A stretch of DNA of 64,000 nucleotides from Atlantibacter subterraneus (GCF_027853245.1 NZ_JAPTZM010000006.1); one strand, 5' to 3'; counted from the first letter of the stretch, positions 51,134 through 61,047 are shown. Numbers and translations: made by a program. Notes: a model not told the origin generated them from the letters alone.

Positions 51134-51884
51134 GGATTATGACTCCACAAAAAAGTTGATAGGTCAGCGGATAGCGTCCGCCCTGCTGCGGCCAGGCCAG
51201 CGCCAGCTGCTGTAGCTGGCTGCGGGTCAATACCCGGTTTTCGCGCCCGCGATGCAGGTGGGTCGCGCCAATGCCCTTCAGCGACTGCATGGCGCTGAGC
51301 GGATCGGCGAAATGCATCGTCAACGGGCTTTGCTGCCAGTACAGCGGATACGGCGCGCAGGCTTCCAGCACCGTCTCGACGGGCAAAAACGTATTGGCGT
51401 GGCAGGCGTTATCCACGCCGCGCCATGCCTGGTGCAGCTCGTCGAGAGATCCGGCCACCAGGGTGCTGAAGGCGATACGTCCGCCGGGGCGCGTTACGCG
51501 CCAAAGCTCACGGACCCCATCAGCAAGATCGCTGCACCACTGCACCGCCAGGTTGCTCCAGGCTAAGTCGACGCTTTCCGCTGCCAGCGGCAGGTTTTCA
51601 ATATCGCCCTGCAGATAGCGCTGCGCCGCCTGATTCGCCTCGGCGGCGCTGAGCATCGCGTCGGAGAGATCCAGCGCCGTCACGCAACATCCCTGCTGCT
51701 GCCAGTAGCGGCTGAAGTAGCCGGTGCCGCACCCCGCGTCGAGCACCTGGGCAAACGACGTTTTATCCAGCAGCCGCAACAGCCGCTCGCCGCTTTCACG
51801 CTGAAACGCGGCATGCCTGTCATAGTGCGCGGCGGCGCGGCCAAAGGCGGCGGCAACGGCAGTTTTATTCACGGGTGACGTCAT
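51126..51884 (-). CDS. bioC: Malonyl-ACP O-methyltransferase BioC
   Basis: SAM-dependent methyltransferase that masks malonyl-ACP so the fatty-acid enzymes can build the pimeloyl chain. Motif I LDAGCGTGYFSRYW near residue 46, LDLSDAML, and LAWSNLAVQWCSDL near 108. 252 residues (E. coli 251). Less conserved than its neighbours, as usual for BioC. Overlaps bioF by 20 bases. Confidence 0.94.
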   Translation of the reverse strand: MTSPVNKTAVAAAFGRAAAHYDRHAAFQRESGERLLRLLDKTSFAQVLDAGCGTGYFSRYWQQQGCCVTALDLSDAMLSAAEANQAAQRYLQGDIENLPLAAESVDLAWSNLAVQWCSDLADGVRELWRVTRPGGRIAFSTLVAGSLDELHQAWRGVDNACHANTFLPVETVLEACAPYPLYWQQSPLTMHFADPLSAMQSLKGIGATHLHRGRENRVLTRSQLQQLALAWPQQGGRYPLTYQLFCGVIIRE

Positions 51885-53010
51885 GGAGCGCCTCCAGCAG
51901 TGCGTCGATATCGCTTTCGGTATGGGCCGCCGTCAGGGTAATACGCAAGCGGGCGCTGCCTGCCGGCACCGTCGGCGGACGAATGGCGGTCACCCACAGC
52001 CCGCGTTCGCGCAGGCTGGCGGCCAGTTGCAGGGTACGCTGATTGTCACCGACGATAATCGGCTGAATGGCGGTCTGAGAATCGGCTAACTGGAGCGGAA
52101 TATGCGCCATCTGACGGCGAAAACGCGCGATATGGCGTTGCAGCGTGGCACGTTGTTCCTCCGCCTGCTGGATCACCGCCACGGCAGTTTGCAGCGCGTG
52201 CGCCTGGGCGGGCGGCATGGCGGTGCTGTAAATCAGGTGCCGGGCGAACTGCAACAGATAATCCGCCAGATCGTCGCTGCACAGTACCGCCGCGCCGCTC
52301 AGGCCAAAGGCTTTGCCGAACGTCACCACCAGAATATCCGCTTTGACGTTTGCCGCCGCACAGCTGCCGCGCCCGCCCTCGCCCACCACGCCGATGCCGT
52401 GGGCGTCATCCACCATCAGCAGCGCGTTGCGCTTCGCCGCCGCGATCTCTGCCAGCGGCGCGCGGTCGCCATCCATACTGAATACGCCTTCGGTGATCGC
52501 CAGTTGCTGACCGGTCAGGGGTTTATCCAGCAGCGCTTGCAGCGAATCAACGTCGTTATGGTGAAAGCGGCGCAGGGTCGCCGGGCTTAAGCTGGCGGCC
52601 TCCAGCAGCGAAGCGTGGCTCAGCCTGTCGGCGACGATGCGATCCTCTTTTTGCATGAGCGCGCCTATTACCGCCTGATTCGCCGAAAATCCGGAGATAA
52701 ACAACAATGCGCGCGAATAGCCCAGCCACTCCGCCAGGGTTTGCTCCAGCCGATGGTGCGCCTGATGGAAGCCGGTCACGTGCCCGGAGCCGCCGCTGCC
52801 CACGCCGTAGCGCTGCGCGCCCTGCTGCCAGGCCTCAACGATAGCCGGATGGCGGCTTAATCCCAGATAGTCGTTACCAGAAAAATTGCGGTAGCGCTGG
52901 CCCTGGTGGGTAAACCCGGTGGCGTCGCTTTCCCCGACGATCCGGGTACGCAGGGCGTTTACCGACCGGCGTTCGTCAAGGGCGGCTGCGATGCGCTGTT
53001 GCCAGCTCAT
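51865..53010 (-). CDS. bioF: 8-amino-7-oxononanoate synthase BioF
   Basis: PLP enzyme that joins pimeloyl-ACP and alanine. SGNDYLGLSRHP near residue 45, DDAHGIGVVGEGG near 203 and the PLP lysine in VVTFGKAFGLSG near 236 are visible. 381 residues (E. coli 384). ATGA overlap with bioB. Confidence 0.96.
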   Translation of the reverse strand: MSWQQRIAAALDERRSVNALRTRIVGESDATGFTHQGQRYRNFSGNDYLGLSRHPAIVEAWQQGAQRYGVGSGGSGHVTGFHQAHHRLEQTLAEWLGYSRALLFISGFSANQAVIGALMQKEDRIVADRLSHASLLEAASLSPATLRRFHHNDVDSLQALLDKPLTGQQLAITEGVFSMDGDRAPLAEIAAAKRNALLMVDDAHGIGVVGEGGRGSCAAANVKADILVVTFGKAFGLSGAAVLCSDDLADYLLQFARHLIYSTAMPPAQAHALQTAVAVIQQAEEQRATLQRHIARFRRQMAHIPLQLADSQTAIQPIIVGDNQRTLQLAASLRERGLWVTAIRPPTVPAGSARLRITLTAAHTESDIDALLEALHDVTRE

Positions 53011-54047
53011 ACCACCGCCGCGTTGTAGTAATCATCGGTATCCGGCGTCTGGAGCTGCGCTTCCAGCCGCTGCTGCTGCTCGTTATCTCCCAACAGCACC
53101 GCCGTTTGCTCCGGGTTAATCCCCAGCTTGCGGAACAGTTGCAGATCTTTGTCCTCTTCCGGGTTTGGCGTGGTCAGCAGCTTGCAGCCATAAAAAATCG
53201 AGTTGGCGCCTGCCATAAAGCACATCGCCTGAGTCTGCTCGTTCATCTGCTCGCGCCCGGCGGAAAGGCGTACAAACGAGGTCGGCATCATGATGCGCGC
53301 TACCGCGATGGTGCGGATAAAGTCAAACGCATCGACGTCGTCGTTGTCCGCCAGCGGCGTGCCTTTCACCTTCACCAGCATATTGATCGGCACGCTTTCC
53401 GGCGGGATGGGCAGATTCGCTAGCTGGAGTAATAACCCGGCGCGATCGGTAACGGTTTCACCCAGCCCGACGATACCGCCGGAACAGACTTTGATCCCGG
53501 CTTCACGCACTTTGTCCAGAGTATCGAGGCGCTCCTGATAGCTGCGGGTGGTGATGATGTTGCCGTAAAACTCCGGCGAGGTGTCGAGGTTGTGGTTGTA
53601 GTAATCCAGCCCCGCCGAGGCCAGGCGCTGGGCCTGATTATCCGACAGGGTACCCAGCGTCATGCAGGCTTCCAGCCCCATGGATTTGACACCCTGCACC
53701 ATCTGCTCCAGATAGGGCATATCGCGCTCGTGAGGGTTTTTCCAGGCTGCGCCCATGCAAAAACGGGTCGATCCGGCGGCTTTGGCCTTGCGCGCCGAAT
53801 CCAGCACCTGCTCCACTTCCATCAGTTTTTCGGCTTCGAGGCCGGTTTTGTAGCGCGAACTTTGCGGGCAGTATTTGCAGTCTTCCGGGCAGGCCCCGGT
53901 TTTGATCGACAGCAGCGTGCTGACCTGCACCTGGCGCGGATCGAAGTGCTGACGGTGGACGGTCTGCGCCTCAAACAGCAGATCGAGGAGCGGTTTTTCA
54001 AACAGTGCAGTGACTTGCGACAGTGTCCAGCGTGGGGAATCAGCCAT
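53007..54047 (-). CDS. bioB: Biotin synthase BioB (radical SAM)
   Basis: Radical-SAM enzyme that inserts sulphur into dethiobiotin. Cluster cysteines 53, 57 and 60 in GACPEDCKYCPQ; further conserved blocks YYNHNLDTSPEFY, CSGGIVGLGE and MCFMAGANSIFYG. 346 residues, E. coli length. First gene of bioBFCD, divergent from bioA across the BirA operator. Confidence 0.97.
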   Translation of the reverse strand: MADSPRWTLSQVTALFEKPLLDLLFEAQTVHRQHFDPRQVQVSTLLSIKTGACPEDCKYCPQSSRYKTGLEAEKLMEVEQVLDSARKAKAAGSTRFCMGAAWKNPHERDMPYLEQMVQGVKSMGLEACMTLGTLSDNQAQRLASAGLDYYNHNLDTSPEFYGNIITTRSYQERLDTLDKVREAGIKVCSGGIVGLGETVTDRAGLLLQLANLPIPPESVPINMLVKVKGTPLADNDDVDAFDFIRTIAVARIMMPTSFVRLSAGREQMNEQTQAMCFMAGANSIFYGCKLLTTPNPEEDKDLQLFRKLGINPEQTAVLLGDNEQQQRLEAQLQTPDTDDYYNAAVV

Positions 54048-54092
54048 CTTGCTTCTCCAAAAGGGTGTTGCTTCTTATCGGTTCGGTTTATA

Positions 54093-54128
54093 CTCGTAAA
54101 CCTAATTCTTTTTAAAATGGTTTACAAG
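54093..54128. promoter_or_regulatory. BirA operator (bioO)
   Basis: Half-sites CTCGTAAACC and GGTTTACAAG, separated by 16 bases, form the BirA dyad between divergent bioA and bioB. Only one base breaks the symmetry (C for T in the bioB-side half). Biotinyl-AMP-bound BirA should repress both directions; the site ends two bases before the bioA ATG. Confidence 0.93.
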
Positions 54129-54130
54129 TC

Positions 54131-55420
54131 ATGATAACGCAACAGGACATCGCCTTTGACCAACAGCATATCTGGCATCCGTATACCTCGATGACCCAGC
54201 CGCTGCCGGTGTATCCGGTGGTGCGGGCCGAAGGATGCGAGCTGGAGCTGGCAAGCGGCGAGCGGCTGGTGGACGGCATGTCATCCTGGTGGGCGGCGAT
54301 CCACGGCTATAACCATCCGCGCCTTAACGCGGCGATGAAAAACCAGATTGACCAGATGTCCCACGTGATGTTCGGCGGCATCACACATCCTTCCGCCATT
54401 GCGCTGTGCCGCAAGCTGGTCGCGATGACGCCCGCCGCGCTGGAGTGCGTGTTTCTGGCGGATTCCGGTTCGGTAGCGGTGGAAGTGGCGATGAAAATGG
54501 CGTTGCAGTACTGGCACGCCAGAGGCGAGTCGCGCCAGCGTTTTCTGACCTTCCGTCACGGCTACCATGGCGACACGTTTGGCGCGATGTCGGTGTGCGA
54601 TCCCGATAATTCAATGCACAGCTTGTGGAAAGGCTACCTGCCGGAAAACCTGTTCGCCCCGGCTCCGGCCAGCCGTTTTGATGGGGAATTCGACGAGCGG
54701 GATATCGCGCCGTTCGCCCGGCTGATGGCAGCCCACCGCCACGATATCGCCGCCGTTATTCTTGAGCCGATCGTTCAGGGTGCGGGCGGGATGCGCTTTT
54801 ACCATCCAGAGTGGCTGCGGCGCATCCGCAAGATGTGCGACCGCGAAGGCATCCTGCTGATTGCCGATGAGATTGCCACCGGCTTTGGCCGCAGCGGCAA
54901 GCTGTTCGCCTGCGAACATGCGGGCATCACGCCGGATATTTTATGCCTCGGCAAAGCCATTACCGGCGGCACCATGACGCTTTCCGCCACGCTGGCCACC
55001 CGCCACGTCGCGAATACCATCAGCGACGGCGCAGCGGGCTGCTTTATGCACGGCCCGACGTTTATGGGCAACCCGCTGGCCTGCGCGGTAGCGACGGAAA
55101 GCCTGGCAATTCTGGAAACCGGCGCATGGCGCGAACAGGTCGCTGCGATTGAAAAACAGCTAAACATCGAGCTGGCTCCCTGCCGGGAATCGCCGCAGGT
55201 GGCGGACGTGCGGGTACTGGGCGCGATTGGCGTGGTGGAGACCCACACCCCCGTCGATATGGCGCGGCTCCAGAAATTCTTTGTCGAACATGGGGTGTGG
55301 ATCAGGCCGTTTGGCCGGCTGATTTACCTGATGCCGCCGTATGTGATTTCCCCCGAGCAGTTGAGCCGGTTAACCGCCACCGTGGCGAAGGCCATAAACG
55401 ACCCTGCGCTGTTTCGCTGA
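54131..55420 (+). CDS. bioA: DAPA aminotransferase BioA
   Basis: PLP enzyme that uses SAM as amino donor to make 7,8-diaminopelargonate. IWHPYTSM, SSWWAAIHGYNHP, GYHGDTFGAMSVCDP, IADEIATGFGRSG (PLP Asp) and the lysine in LCLGKAITGG near 274 are present. 429 residues, E. coli length. Divergent from bioBFCD. Confidence 0.97.
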   Translation: MITQQDIAFDQQHIWHPYTSMTQPLPVYPVVRAEGCELELASGERLVDGMSSWWAAIHGYNHPRLNAAMKNQIDQMSHVMFGGITHPSAIALCRKLVAMTPAALECVFLADSGSVAVEVAMKMALQYWHARGESRQRFLTFRHGYHGDTFGAMSVCDPDNSMHSLWKGYLPENLFAPAPASRFDGEFDERDIAPFARLMAAHRHDIAAVILEPIVQGAGGMRFYHPEWLRRIRKMCDREGILLIADEIATGFGRSGKLFACEHAGITPDILCLGKAITGGTMTLSATLATRHVANTISDGAAGCFMHGPTFMGNPLACAVATESLAILETGAWREQVAAIEKQLNIELAPCRESPQVADVRVLGAIGVVETHTPVDMARLQKFFVEHGVWIRPFGRLIYLMPPYVISPEQLSRLTATVAKAINDPALFR

Positions 55421-55484
55421 TCCCAGGCCGAATGCACTACACTTCGTGAAGTGAAATTCAATCAAAACTGCTTAAGGAGCGCCT

Positions 55485-55961
55485 ATGAAATTATTCAGTC
55501 GGGACATAACGGACGGCGAAAAACTCCCGCTCCGCCATGTGTTTAACGGCATGGGATACGAAGGCGATAATATCTCCCCGCATCTCGCCTGGGACGAGGT
55601 GCCGCCGGGCACCAAAAGTTTTGTCGTAACCTGCTACGATCCCGACGCGCCAACCGGTTCCGGCTGGTGGCACTGGGTGGTGGCGAATTTACCAGCGGAT
55701 ACGCGGGTGCTGCCGCAGGGGTCGGGTTCAGGCCAGGCAGCGTTGCCGGAAGGCGCGGTACAGACGCGTACTGATTTCGGCAAGACAGGCTACGGCGGCG
55801 CGGCCCCGCCGAAGGGCGAATCCCATCGCTATATCTTTACGGTGTATGCGCTGGATGTGGAGCATATCGATGTGGACGAAGAGGCCAGCGGCGCAATGGT
55901 AGGCTTTAACGTGCATTTCCACAGCCTGGGTAGCGCCTCGCTGACCGCGATTTACGTGTAG
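55485..55961 (+). CDS. ybhB: PEBP-family protein YbhB
   Basis: Cytoplasmic member of the phosphatidylethanolamine-binding protein / Raf-kinase-inhibitor-like family, function unknown in bacteria. The ligand-site motifs CYDPDAPTGSGWWHWVVANLP and GYGGAAPPKGESHRYIFTVYAL are clear. 158 residues, E. coli length. AAGGAG precedes the ATG. It follows bioA and is convergent with hutH. Confidence 0.94.
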   Translation: MKLFSRDITDGEKLPLRHVFNGMGYEGDNISPHLAWDEVPPGTKSFVVTCYDPDAPTGSGWWHWVVANLPADTRVLPQGSGSGQAALPEGAVQTRTDFGKTGYGGAAPPKGESHRYIFTVYALDVEHIDVDEEASGAMVGFNVHFHSLGSASLTAIYV

Positions 55962-55965
55962 TGAA

Positions 55966-55986
55966 ACGGCGGCCTTGCGCCGCCGT
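55966..55986. terminator. Hairpin between ybhB and hutH
   Basis: ACGGCGGC / GCCGCCGT with loop CTTGC in the short gap between convergent genes. T-tracts are poor on both sides, so termination efficiency is uncertain. Confidence 0.6.
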
Positions 55987-55991
55987 CTGCT

Positions 55992-57512
55992 TTACAGGAA
56001 ATCAGGCAGTAACGCCGCCAGTCGGCGCTGGCTGAGCAACGATATTGCCGCCTCGATATCCGGCGCGAAGTAGCGATCCTGAGCGTAGTACGTCACTTTA
56101 TCGCGCAGAATATGGCGCGCCTTTTCCAGAATCGGGCTGGATTTCAGCCCTTCACGCAAATCTATCCCCTGACAGGCCGCCAGCCACTCCACCGCTAACA
56201 CGCCACGGGTGTTGCTGGCCATCTCCCACAGCCGACGCCCGGCGGCGGGGGCCATCGAAACATGGTCTTCCTGGTTGGCCGAGGTCGGCAGGCTGTCCAC
56301 GCTCGACGGGTGCGCCAGCGCTTTGTTTTCGCTGGCCAGCGCCGCTGCGGTAACCTGAGCGATCATAAATCCGGAGTTCACCCCACCGTTTTTCACCAGG
56401 AACGGCGGCAGCTGCGACATATGTTTATCCATCATCAGCGCGATGCGCCGCTCGGACAGCGCGCCGATTTCCGCCAGCGCCAGCGCCAGGTTATCGGCCG
56501 CCATCGCCACCGGTTCGGCGTGGAAATTGCCGCCGGAAATCACCTCTTGTTGCTCGGCAAACACCAGCGGGTTATCGGATACCGCGTTAGCTTCCACCAG
56601 CAGCACGTCCGCCGCCTGGCGCATTTGCGTCAGGCACGCGCCCATCACCTGCGGCTGGCAGCGCAGCGAGTACGGATCCTGCACTTTTTCACAGTTGTGA
56701 TGGGACTGGGAGATCTCGCTGTCGTCGGTCAGCACGTGGCGGAACAGCGCCGCGCTGTCGATTTGCCCTTTCTGACCGCGTACCGCGTGAATGCGGGCGT
56801 CAAACGGACGACGCGAGCCGAGCACCGCTTCGGTGGTTAACGCCCCACTGACCACGGCGGAGGCGAACAGATCTTCCGCCTCGAACAGGCCGCGCAGCGC
56901 AAATGCCGTGGATGCCTGGGTGCCGTTGAGCAGCGCCAGGCCCTCTTTCGCCGCCAGGGTGATCGGCGCGAGTCCGGCTTTGGACAGCGCCTCGACGGCG
57001 GGCAGCCACTCGCCATTAACCCGCGCCTGCCCTTCGCCCAGCAGCGTCAGGGACATATGCGCCAGCGGGGCCAGATCGCCGCTGGCACCTACCGAGCCTT
57101 TTGCCGGGATACGCGGATAAACCTCGGCATTGACCAGCGCCTGCAGCGCCTGGATCACTTCCAGCCGGATACCGGAATAGCCGCGCGCCAGGCTGTTGAT
57201 TTTCAGCACCATAATCAGGCGTACCAGCGCGTCGTCCAGCGCCTCGCCGACGCCCGCCGCATGGGACAACACCAGCGAACGCTGGAGATTTTCCAGATCT
57301 TCGCTGGCGATGCGCGTTGACGCCAGCAGGCCAAAACCGGTGTTGATGCCGTAGGCGGTGCGGCCTTCGGCAAGAATATCGTTAACGCACTGCACGCTGC
57401 GGTTGATGTCGTCAAACGCGCCGTTATCCAGCTCCAGCTTGAGTGGCGCGCTGTAAATCTGGCGCAGATCCGCCAGGCTCAGTTGGCCCGGCGTCAGTCG
57501 AAGGGTACGCAT
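55992..57512 (-). CDS. hutH: Histidine ammonia-lyase HutH
   Basis: First enzyme of histidine breakdown: L-histidine to urocanate and ammonia. The Ala143-Ser144-Gly145 triad in KGSVGASGDLAPLAHM cyclises to the MIO cofactor. NTGFGLLAS near 57 and QDRYFAPDIEA near the C-terminus are typical. 506 residues. Its ATG overlaps the hutU stop by one base, so hutUH is one unit. Confidence 0.97.
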   Translation of the reverse strand: MRTLRLTPGQLSLADLRQIYSAPLKLELDNGAFDDINRSVQCVNDILAEGRTAYGINTGFGLLASTRIASEDLENLQRSLVLSHAAGVGEALDDALVRLIMVLKINSLARGYSGIRLEVIQALQALVNAEVYPRIPAKGSVGASGDLAPLAHMSLTLLGEGQARVNGEWLPAVEALSKAGLAPITLAAKEGLALLNGTQASTAFALRGLFEAEDLFASAVVSGALTTEAVLGSRRPFDARIHAVRGQKGQIDSAALFRHVLTDDSEISQSHHNCEKVQDPYSLRCQPQVMGACLTQMRQAADVLLVEANAVSDNPLVFAEQQEVISGGNFHAEPVAMAADNLALALAEIGALSERRIALMMDKHMSQLPPFLVKNGGVNSGFMIAQVTAAALASENKALAHPSSVDSLPTSANQEDHVSMAPAAGRRLWEMASNTRGVLAVEWLAACQGIDLREGLKSSPILEKARHILRDKVTYYAQDRYFAPDIEAAISLLSQRRLAALLPDFL

Positions 57513-59197
57513 TATTTTTTCTCCTGGGTTGCCGGAACCATCGGTAAATTCAGCCCCTGCTCCACCGCGCAGTCGATGGCGCTCGGGTAGCCCGCATCGG
57601 CATGGCGCATCACGCCGGTGGCCGGGTCGTTGTGCAACACGCGGGCGATACGCTGGGCGGCTTCGTCAGTGCCGTCGCAGACGATCACCATGCCCGCATG
57701 TTGCGAAAAGCCCATGCCCACGCCGCCGCCGTGGTGCAGCGATACCCAGGTCGCGCCGCTGGCGGTGTTTAACAGAGCGTTGAGCAGCGGCCAGTCGGAG
57801 ACCGCGTCGGAGCCGTCACGCATGGCTTCGGTTTCCCGGTTCGGGCTGGCGACCGAGCCGGAGTCCAGATGGTCGCGGCCAATCACAATCGGCGCGCTGA
57901 CTTCGCCGCTGCGCACCATTTCGTTAAATGCCAGGCCGAGTTTTTGCCGCCACTCCAGCCCGACCCAGCAGATACGCGCCGGCAAGCCCTGGAAGCTGAT
58001 GCGCTCGCGGGCCATGTCCAGCCAGCGGTGCAGATGCACATCATCGGTAATCAGTTCCTTCACTTTGGCATCAGTTTTATAGATATCTTCCGGGTCGCCG
58101 GACAGCGCCACCCAGCGGAACGGGCCAATACCGCGACAGAACAGCGGGCGAATAAACGCCGGGACGAAACCGGGGAAATCAAAGGCGTTCTCCACCCCGC
58201 TCTCTTTGGCCATCTGGCGCAGGTTATTGCCGTAATCGAAAGTCGGAACGCCCCTCTGATGGAACGCCAGCATCGCCTGCACGTGCTGCGCCATAGACTG
58301 TTTCGCCGCTTTGATGACGCGCTCCGGCTCGTGGGTTCCGGCCTGCTGATACTCCTCCCACGTCCAGCCCGCTGGCAAATAACCACGCAGCGGATCGTGG
58401 GCGCTGGTCTGGTCGGTGACCATATCCGGGCGCACGCCGCGTTCTACCAGCTGCGGCAGAATTTCCGCCGCGTTGCCGCACAGGGCGATGGAGACCGCTT
58501 TGCCTTCGCCAGTGTAGCGTTTGATACGCGCCAGGGCGTCATCCAGCGAGTCGGCCTGTTCATCCACATAGCGGGTGCGCAGGCGGAAATCGATGCGGCT
58601 TTGCTGGCATTCAATGGTCAGCGAACAGGCCCCCGCCAGGGTAGCGGCCAGCGGCTGCGCGCCGCCCATGCCGCCCAGACCGGCGGTTAACACCCAGCGG
58701 CCCTGTAAATTGCCGTTGTAATGCTGGCGACCGGCTTCCACAAAGGTTTCGTAAGTGCCCTGCACGATGCCCTGACTGCCGATGTAGATCCAGCTACCAG
58801 CGGTCATCTGCCCGTACATCGCCAGGCCTTTGGCGTCGAGTTCGTTGAAGTGTTCCCAGGAGGCCCAGCGCGGCACCAGATTGGAGTTGGCAATCAGCAC
58901 GCGCGGCGCGTTGCTGTGGGTGGTAAATACCCCGACCGGCTTGCCGGACTGCACCAGCAGAGTCTGATCGTCTTCCAGCTCTTTTAACGCTTTGATGATG
59001 GCGTCATAGCATTCCCAGTTGCGCGCCGCACGACCAATACCGCCATACACCACCAGCGCATTAGGGTTTTCCGCGACGTCAGGATCGAGGTTGTTCATCA
59101 ACATGCGCAGCGGGGCTTCAGTCAGCCAGCTTTTGGCATTCAACGTGGTGCCTCGTGGGGCGCGAATTTCGCCTTCGCGGTATTTATCGTGCTGCAT
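57512..59197 (-). CDS. hutU: Urocanate hydratase HutU
   Basis: NAD-dependent urocanase that converts urocanate to imidazolonepropionate. Conserved WECYDAI, GVFTTHSNAPRVLIANSNLVP, GLGGMGGAQPL (NAD), ALCGNAAEILP, FCRGIGPFRW with the essential Cys, and HHGGGVGMGFSQHAG are present. 561 residues, family length. Its promoter region contains a HutC-type dyad at 59235-59248. Confidence 0.97.
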   Translation of the reverse strand: MQHDKYREGEIRAPRGTTLNAKSWLTEAPLRMLMNNLDPDVAENPNALVVYGGIGRAARNWECYDAIIKALKELEDDQTLLVQSGKPVGVFTTHSNAPRVLIANSNLVPRWASWEHFNELDAKGLAMYGQMTAGSWIYIGSQGIVQGTYETFVEAGRQHYNGNLQGRWVLTAGLGGMGGAQPLAATLAGACSLTIECQQSRIDFRLRTRYVDEQADSLDDALARIKRYTGEGKAVSIALCGNAAEILPQLVERGVRPDMVTDQTSAHDPLRGYLPAGWTWEEYQQAGTHEPERVIKAAKQSMAQHVQAMLAFHQRGVPTFDYGNNLRQMAKESGVENAFDFPGFVPAFIRPLFCRGIGPFRWVALSGDPEDIYKTDAKVKELITDDVHLHRWLDMARERISFQGLPARICWVGLEWRQKLGLAFNEMVRSGEVSAPIVIGRDHLDSGSVASPNRETEAMRDGSDAVSDWPLLNALLNTASGATWVSLHHGGGVGMGFSQHAGMVIVCDGTDEAAQRIARVLHNDPATGVMRHADAGYPSAIDCAVEQGLNLPMVPATQEKK

Positions 59198-59234
59198 GAC
59201 CAGCTCCTTAAACAGGGTGACAGAATGTAGAGGA

Positions 59235-59251
59235 CTATACTTGTATAGACA
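59235..59251. promoter_or_regulatory. HutC operator upstream of hutUH
   Basis: CTATAC-TT-GTATAG dyad (59235-59248) extending to TGTATAGACA (59242-59251). The ten-base word TGTCTATACA recurs upstream of hutI (62306-62315), pointing to a shared repressor site. It is 38 bases upstream of hutU. Confidence 0.75.
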
Positions 59252-59324
59252 TTTAAAAAATTTAGCCGTACCTGAGTGATGACCCTGTGCAGGCCATCAC
59301 ATAATTAACAAAATGGTTACATCA

Positions 59325-60062
59325 TCAGGACATGAATCGCCCTTGCAGGCGGTAGCGGGAACCGGGAAACAGCAGCCGCGCGTGGGAGACAATATGGTTG
59401 ACCGACCAGGTGCGGCGGCGGATCAGCAGACACGGCTCGTCGGCATCGATACTGAGCCAGTCGCGCTCCTGCTGGCTGGCGCGCACCGCTTCGACGATAT
59501 GCTCGCCTTCGGTTAGCGGCGCGGCCTGCGACAGATAGGCATGCGGCGTGGTGAGGGTGAAATCCTGCGCCAGATAGTCCGGGGCCGCGTGGGTATTCAC
59601 TACCCGATCCTCAATTTGCACCGGCACGTCGTTTTCATAATGCACCAGCAGCGAGTGAAACACCGGCGTGCCTTCCGCCAGCCCCAGCGCCATGGCCTGG
59701 CGGGCATCGGCGTTAATCCGCTCCAGCAGCAATACCTCGCTGCGGTGGCGATGGTTACGCGCGGCGATTTCATCAGCAATGCTGCGAATTTCAAACAGCG
59801 CCGACTGGCCTTTCGGCTCGGCGACAAAGGTCCCGACCCCCTGCAAACGCACCAGCAGCCCTTCATCGGTAAGCTCACGCAACGCCCGGTTGATGGTCAT
59901 GCGGCTAAAACCGAACTGCTGCACCAGCTCCGCTTCGGATGGAATGCGGTCGTGGGGCTTCCAGACACCGGCGTGAATGTTGCTGCTGATGGCCTGTTTC
60001 ACTTTTTCGTAAAACGGCACCGGTTCCTGCGCCGCAGCCAGACGGGGTTGAGATGAAAACAT
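59325..60062 (-). CDS. hutC: Histidine utilisation repressor HutC (GntR/HutC family)
   Basis: GntR-type regulator that represses both hut operons until urocanate binds. The winged helix domain (VKQAISSNIHAGVWKPHDRIPSEAELVQQFGFSRMTINRALRELTDEGLLVRLQGVGTFV) is at residues about 18-80, followed by the UTRA ligand domain. I chose the ATG at 60062 (MFSSQPRLAAAQ), giving 245 residues, near the Klebsiella length; GGAA is rather far upstream (13 bases), and a start at 60098 inside hutG is possible. Third gene of hutIGC. Confidence 0.92.
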   Translation of the reverse strand: MFSSQPRLAAAQEPVPFYEKVKQAISSNIHAGVWKPHDRIPSEAELVQQFGFSRMTINRALRELTDEGLLVRLQGVGTFVAEPKGQSALFEIRSIADEIAARNHRHRSEVLLLERINADARQAMALGLAEGTPVFHSLLVHYENDVPVQIEDRVVNTHAAPDYLAQDFTLTTPHAYLSQAAPLTEGEHIVEAVRASQQERDWLSIDADEPCLLIRRRTWSVNHIVSHARLLFPGSRYRLQGRFMS

Positions 60063-60078
60063 AGTGAGTAAGCGTTCC

Positions 60079-61047
60079 TTATCCGTGATTATCCGCATCA
60101 GACCACTGGTGGACGATTTGCCACGCCAGCCGCGCCGCCACTTTCGCGCCGAGACTGTCGCGGTCAAATTCCGGGTTAAATTCTACCAGGTCGACGGCCT
60201 GGAGCTTCGGGCTGCGGCACAGCGGTTCCAGCAGGGTTAGCAGTCTGTCCAGCGGAATGCCGAGCCCGGCGGGTGCCGATACCGCAGGCATCTGCCAGCC
60301 CGGCAGCGCGTCCAGATCGATGGTTAAATAGATTTTATCCGCCCACGCCAACAGCGCGGCAATCTGGGTTGCCGCCGCGGTTTGTTCCGGGCGCTGGCAG
60401 TCCGTATCCCAAATGATATTGACGTTAAGCCGGGCGGCCTCGTCCAGCAGCGCCTGGGTATTGGCAGCGGGATTAACGCCAATGCAGGTGTAATTGAACT
60501 CGCGCCCCTGCTGCTCGCAGTGCAGCGCCAGCTGGCGGAACGGCGTGCCGGAGGTCGCCTGGGCGGCGCGACGTAAATCGAGATGGGCGTCGATATTGAT
60601 AATGGCAATGCGCGCGTCGGGCCAGGCGTCGAGTACGCCGCGCCCGTGGCCAAAGGCGGTTTCATGGCCGCCGCCGAATACAAGGGTGCGCATCCCGGCC
60701 TGCTGGCACTGTTTTACCGCGTCGCTCAGCGCATCCTGCGCGGCTTCCAGCGCGTCCGGCTGCGCGTGAATATTTCCCAGATCCACCAGACGGTCGTGGC
60801 CGCGATGGCTGGCCATATTCGCCAGCGCGCTGCGTAACGTATCCGGCCCCTTTTGTGCGCCGGGCCGACCGTGATTGCGCTTCACGCCTTCGTCGCAGGC
60901 GAAGCCCAGCAGCGCGATGCCTTCGGCTTCAGGTTCGAATACCGTGCGGTGTTGGAGGGTCTGAAACACGCGCAGCGCGTTGTCAGCTTCCGCCAGATCA
61001 TTGCGCCCCTGCCATAGCGCGGCGCGAGCAGGTTGCCAGAGCGTCAC
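60079..61047 (-). CDS. hutG: Formimidoylglutamase HutG
   Basis: Arginase-fold Mn enzyme that splits formiminoglutamate into glutamate and formamide, the last step of the pathway. Metal ligands: His128 in GGGHET, Asp153/His155/Asp157 in NIDAHLDLR, Asp243/Asp245 in TIDLDALPG. 322 residues. The start is GTG, in a GTGA overlap with the hutI stop. The formamide route, not the HutF deiminase route, is therefore used. Confidence 0.94.
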   Translation of the reverse strand: MTLWQPARAALWQGRNDLAEADNALRVFQTLQHRTVFEPEAEGIALLGFACDEGVKRNHGRPGAQKGPDTLRSALANMASHRGHDRLVDLGNIHAQPDALEAAQDALSDAVKQCQQAGMRTLVFGGGHETAFGHGRGVLDAWPDARIAIINIDAHLDLRRAAQATSGTPFRQLALHCEQQGREFNYTCIGVNPAANTQALLDEAARLNVNIIWDTDCQRPEQTAAATQIAALLAWADKIYLTIDLDALPGWQMPAVSAPAGLGIPLDRLLTLLEPLCRSPKLQAVDLVEFNPEFDRDSLGAKVAARLAWQIVHQWSDADNHG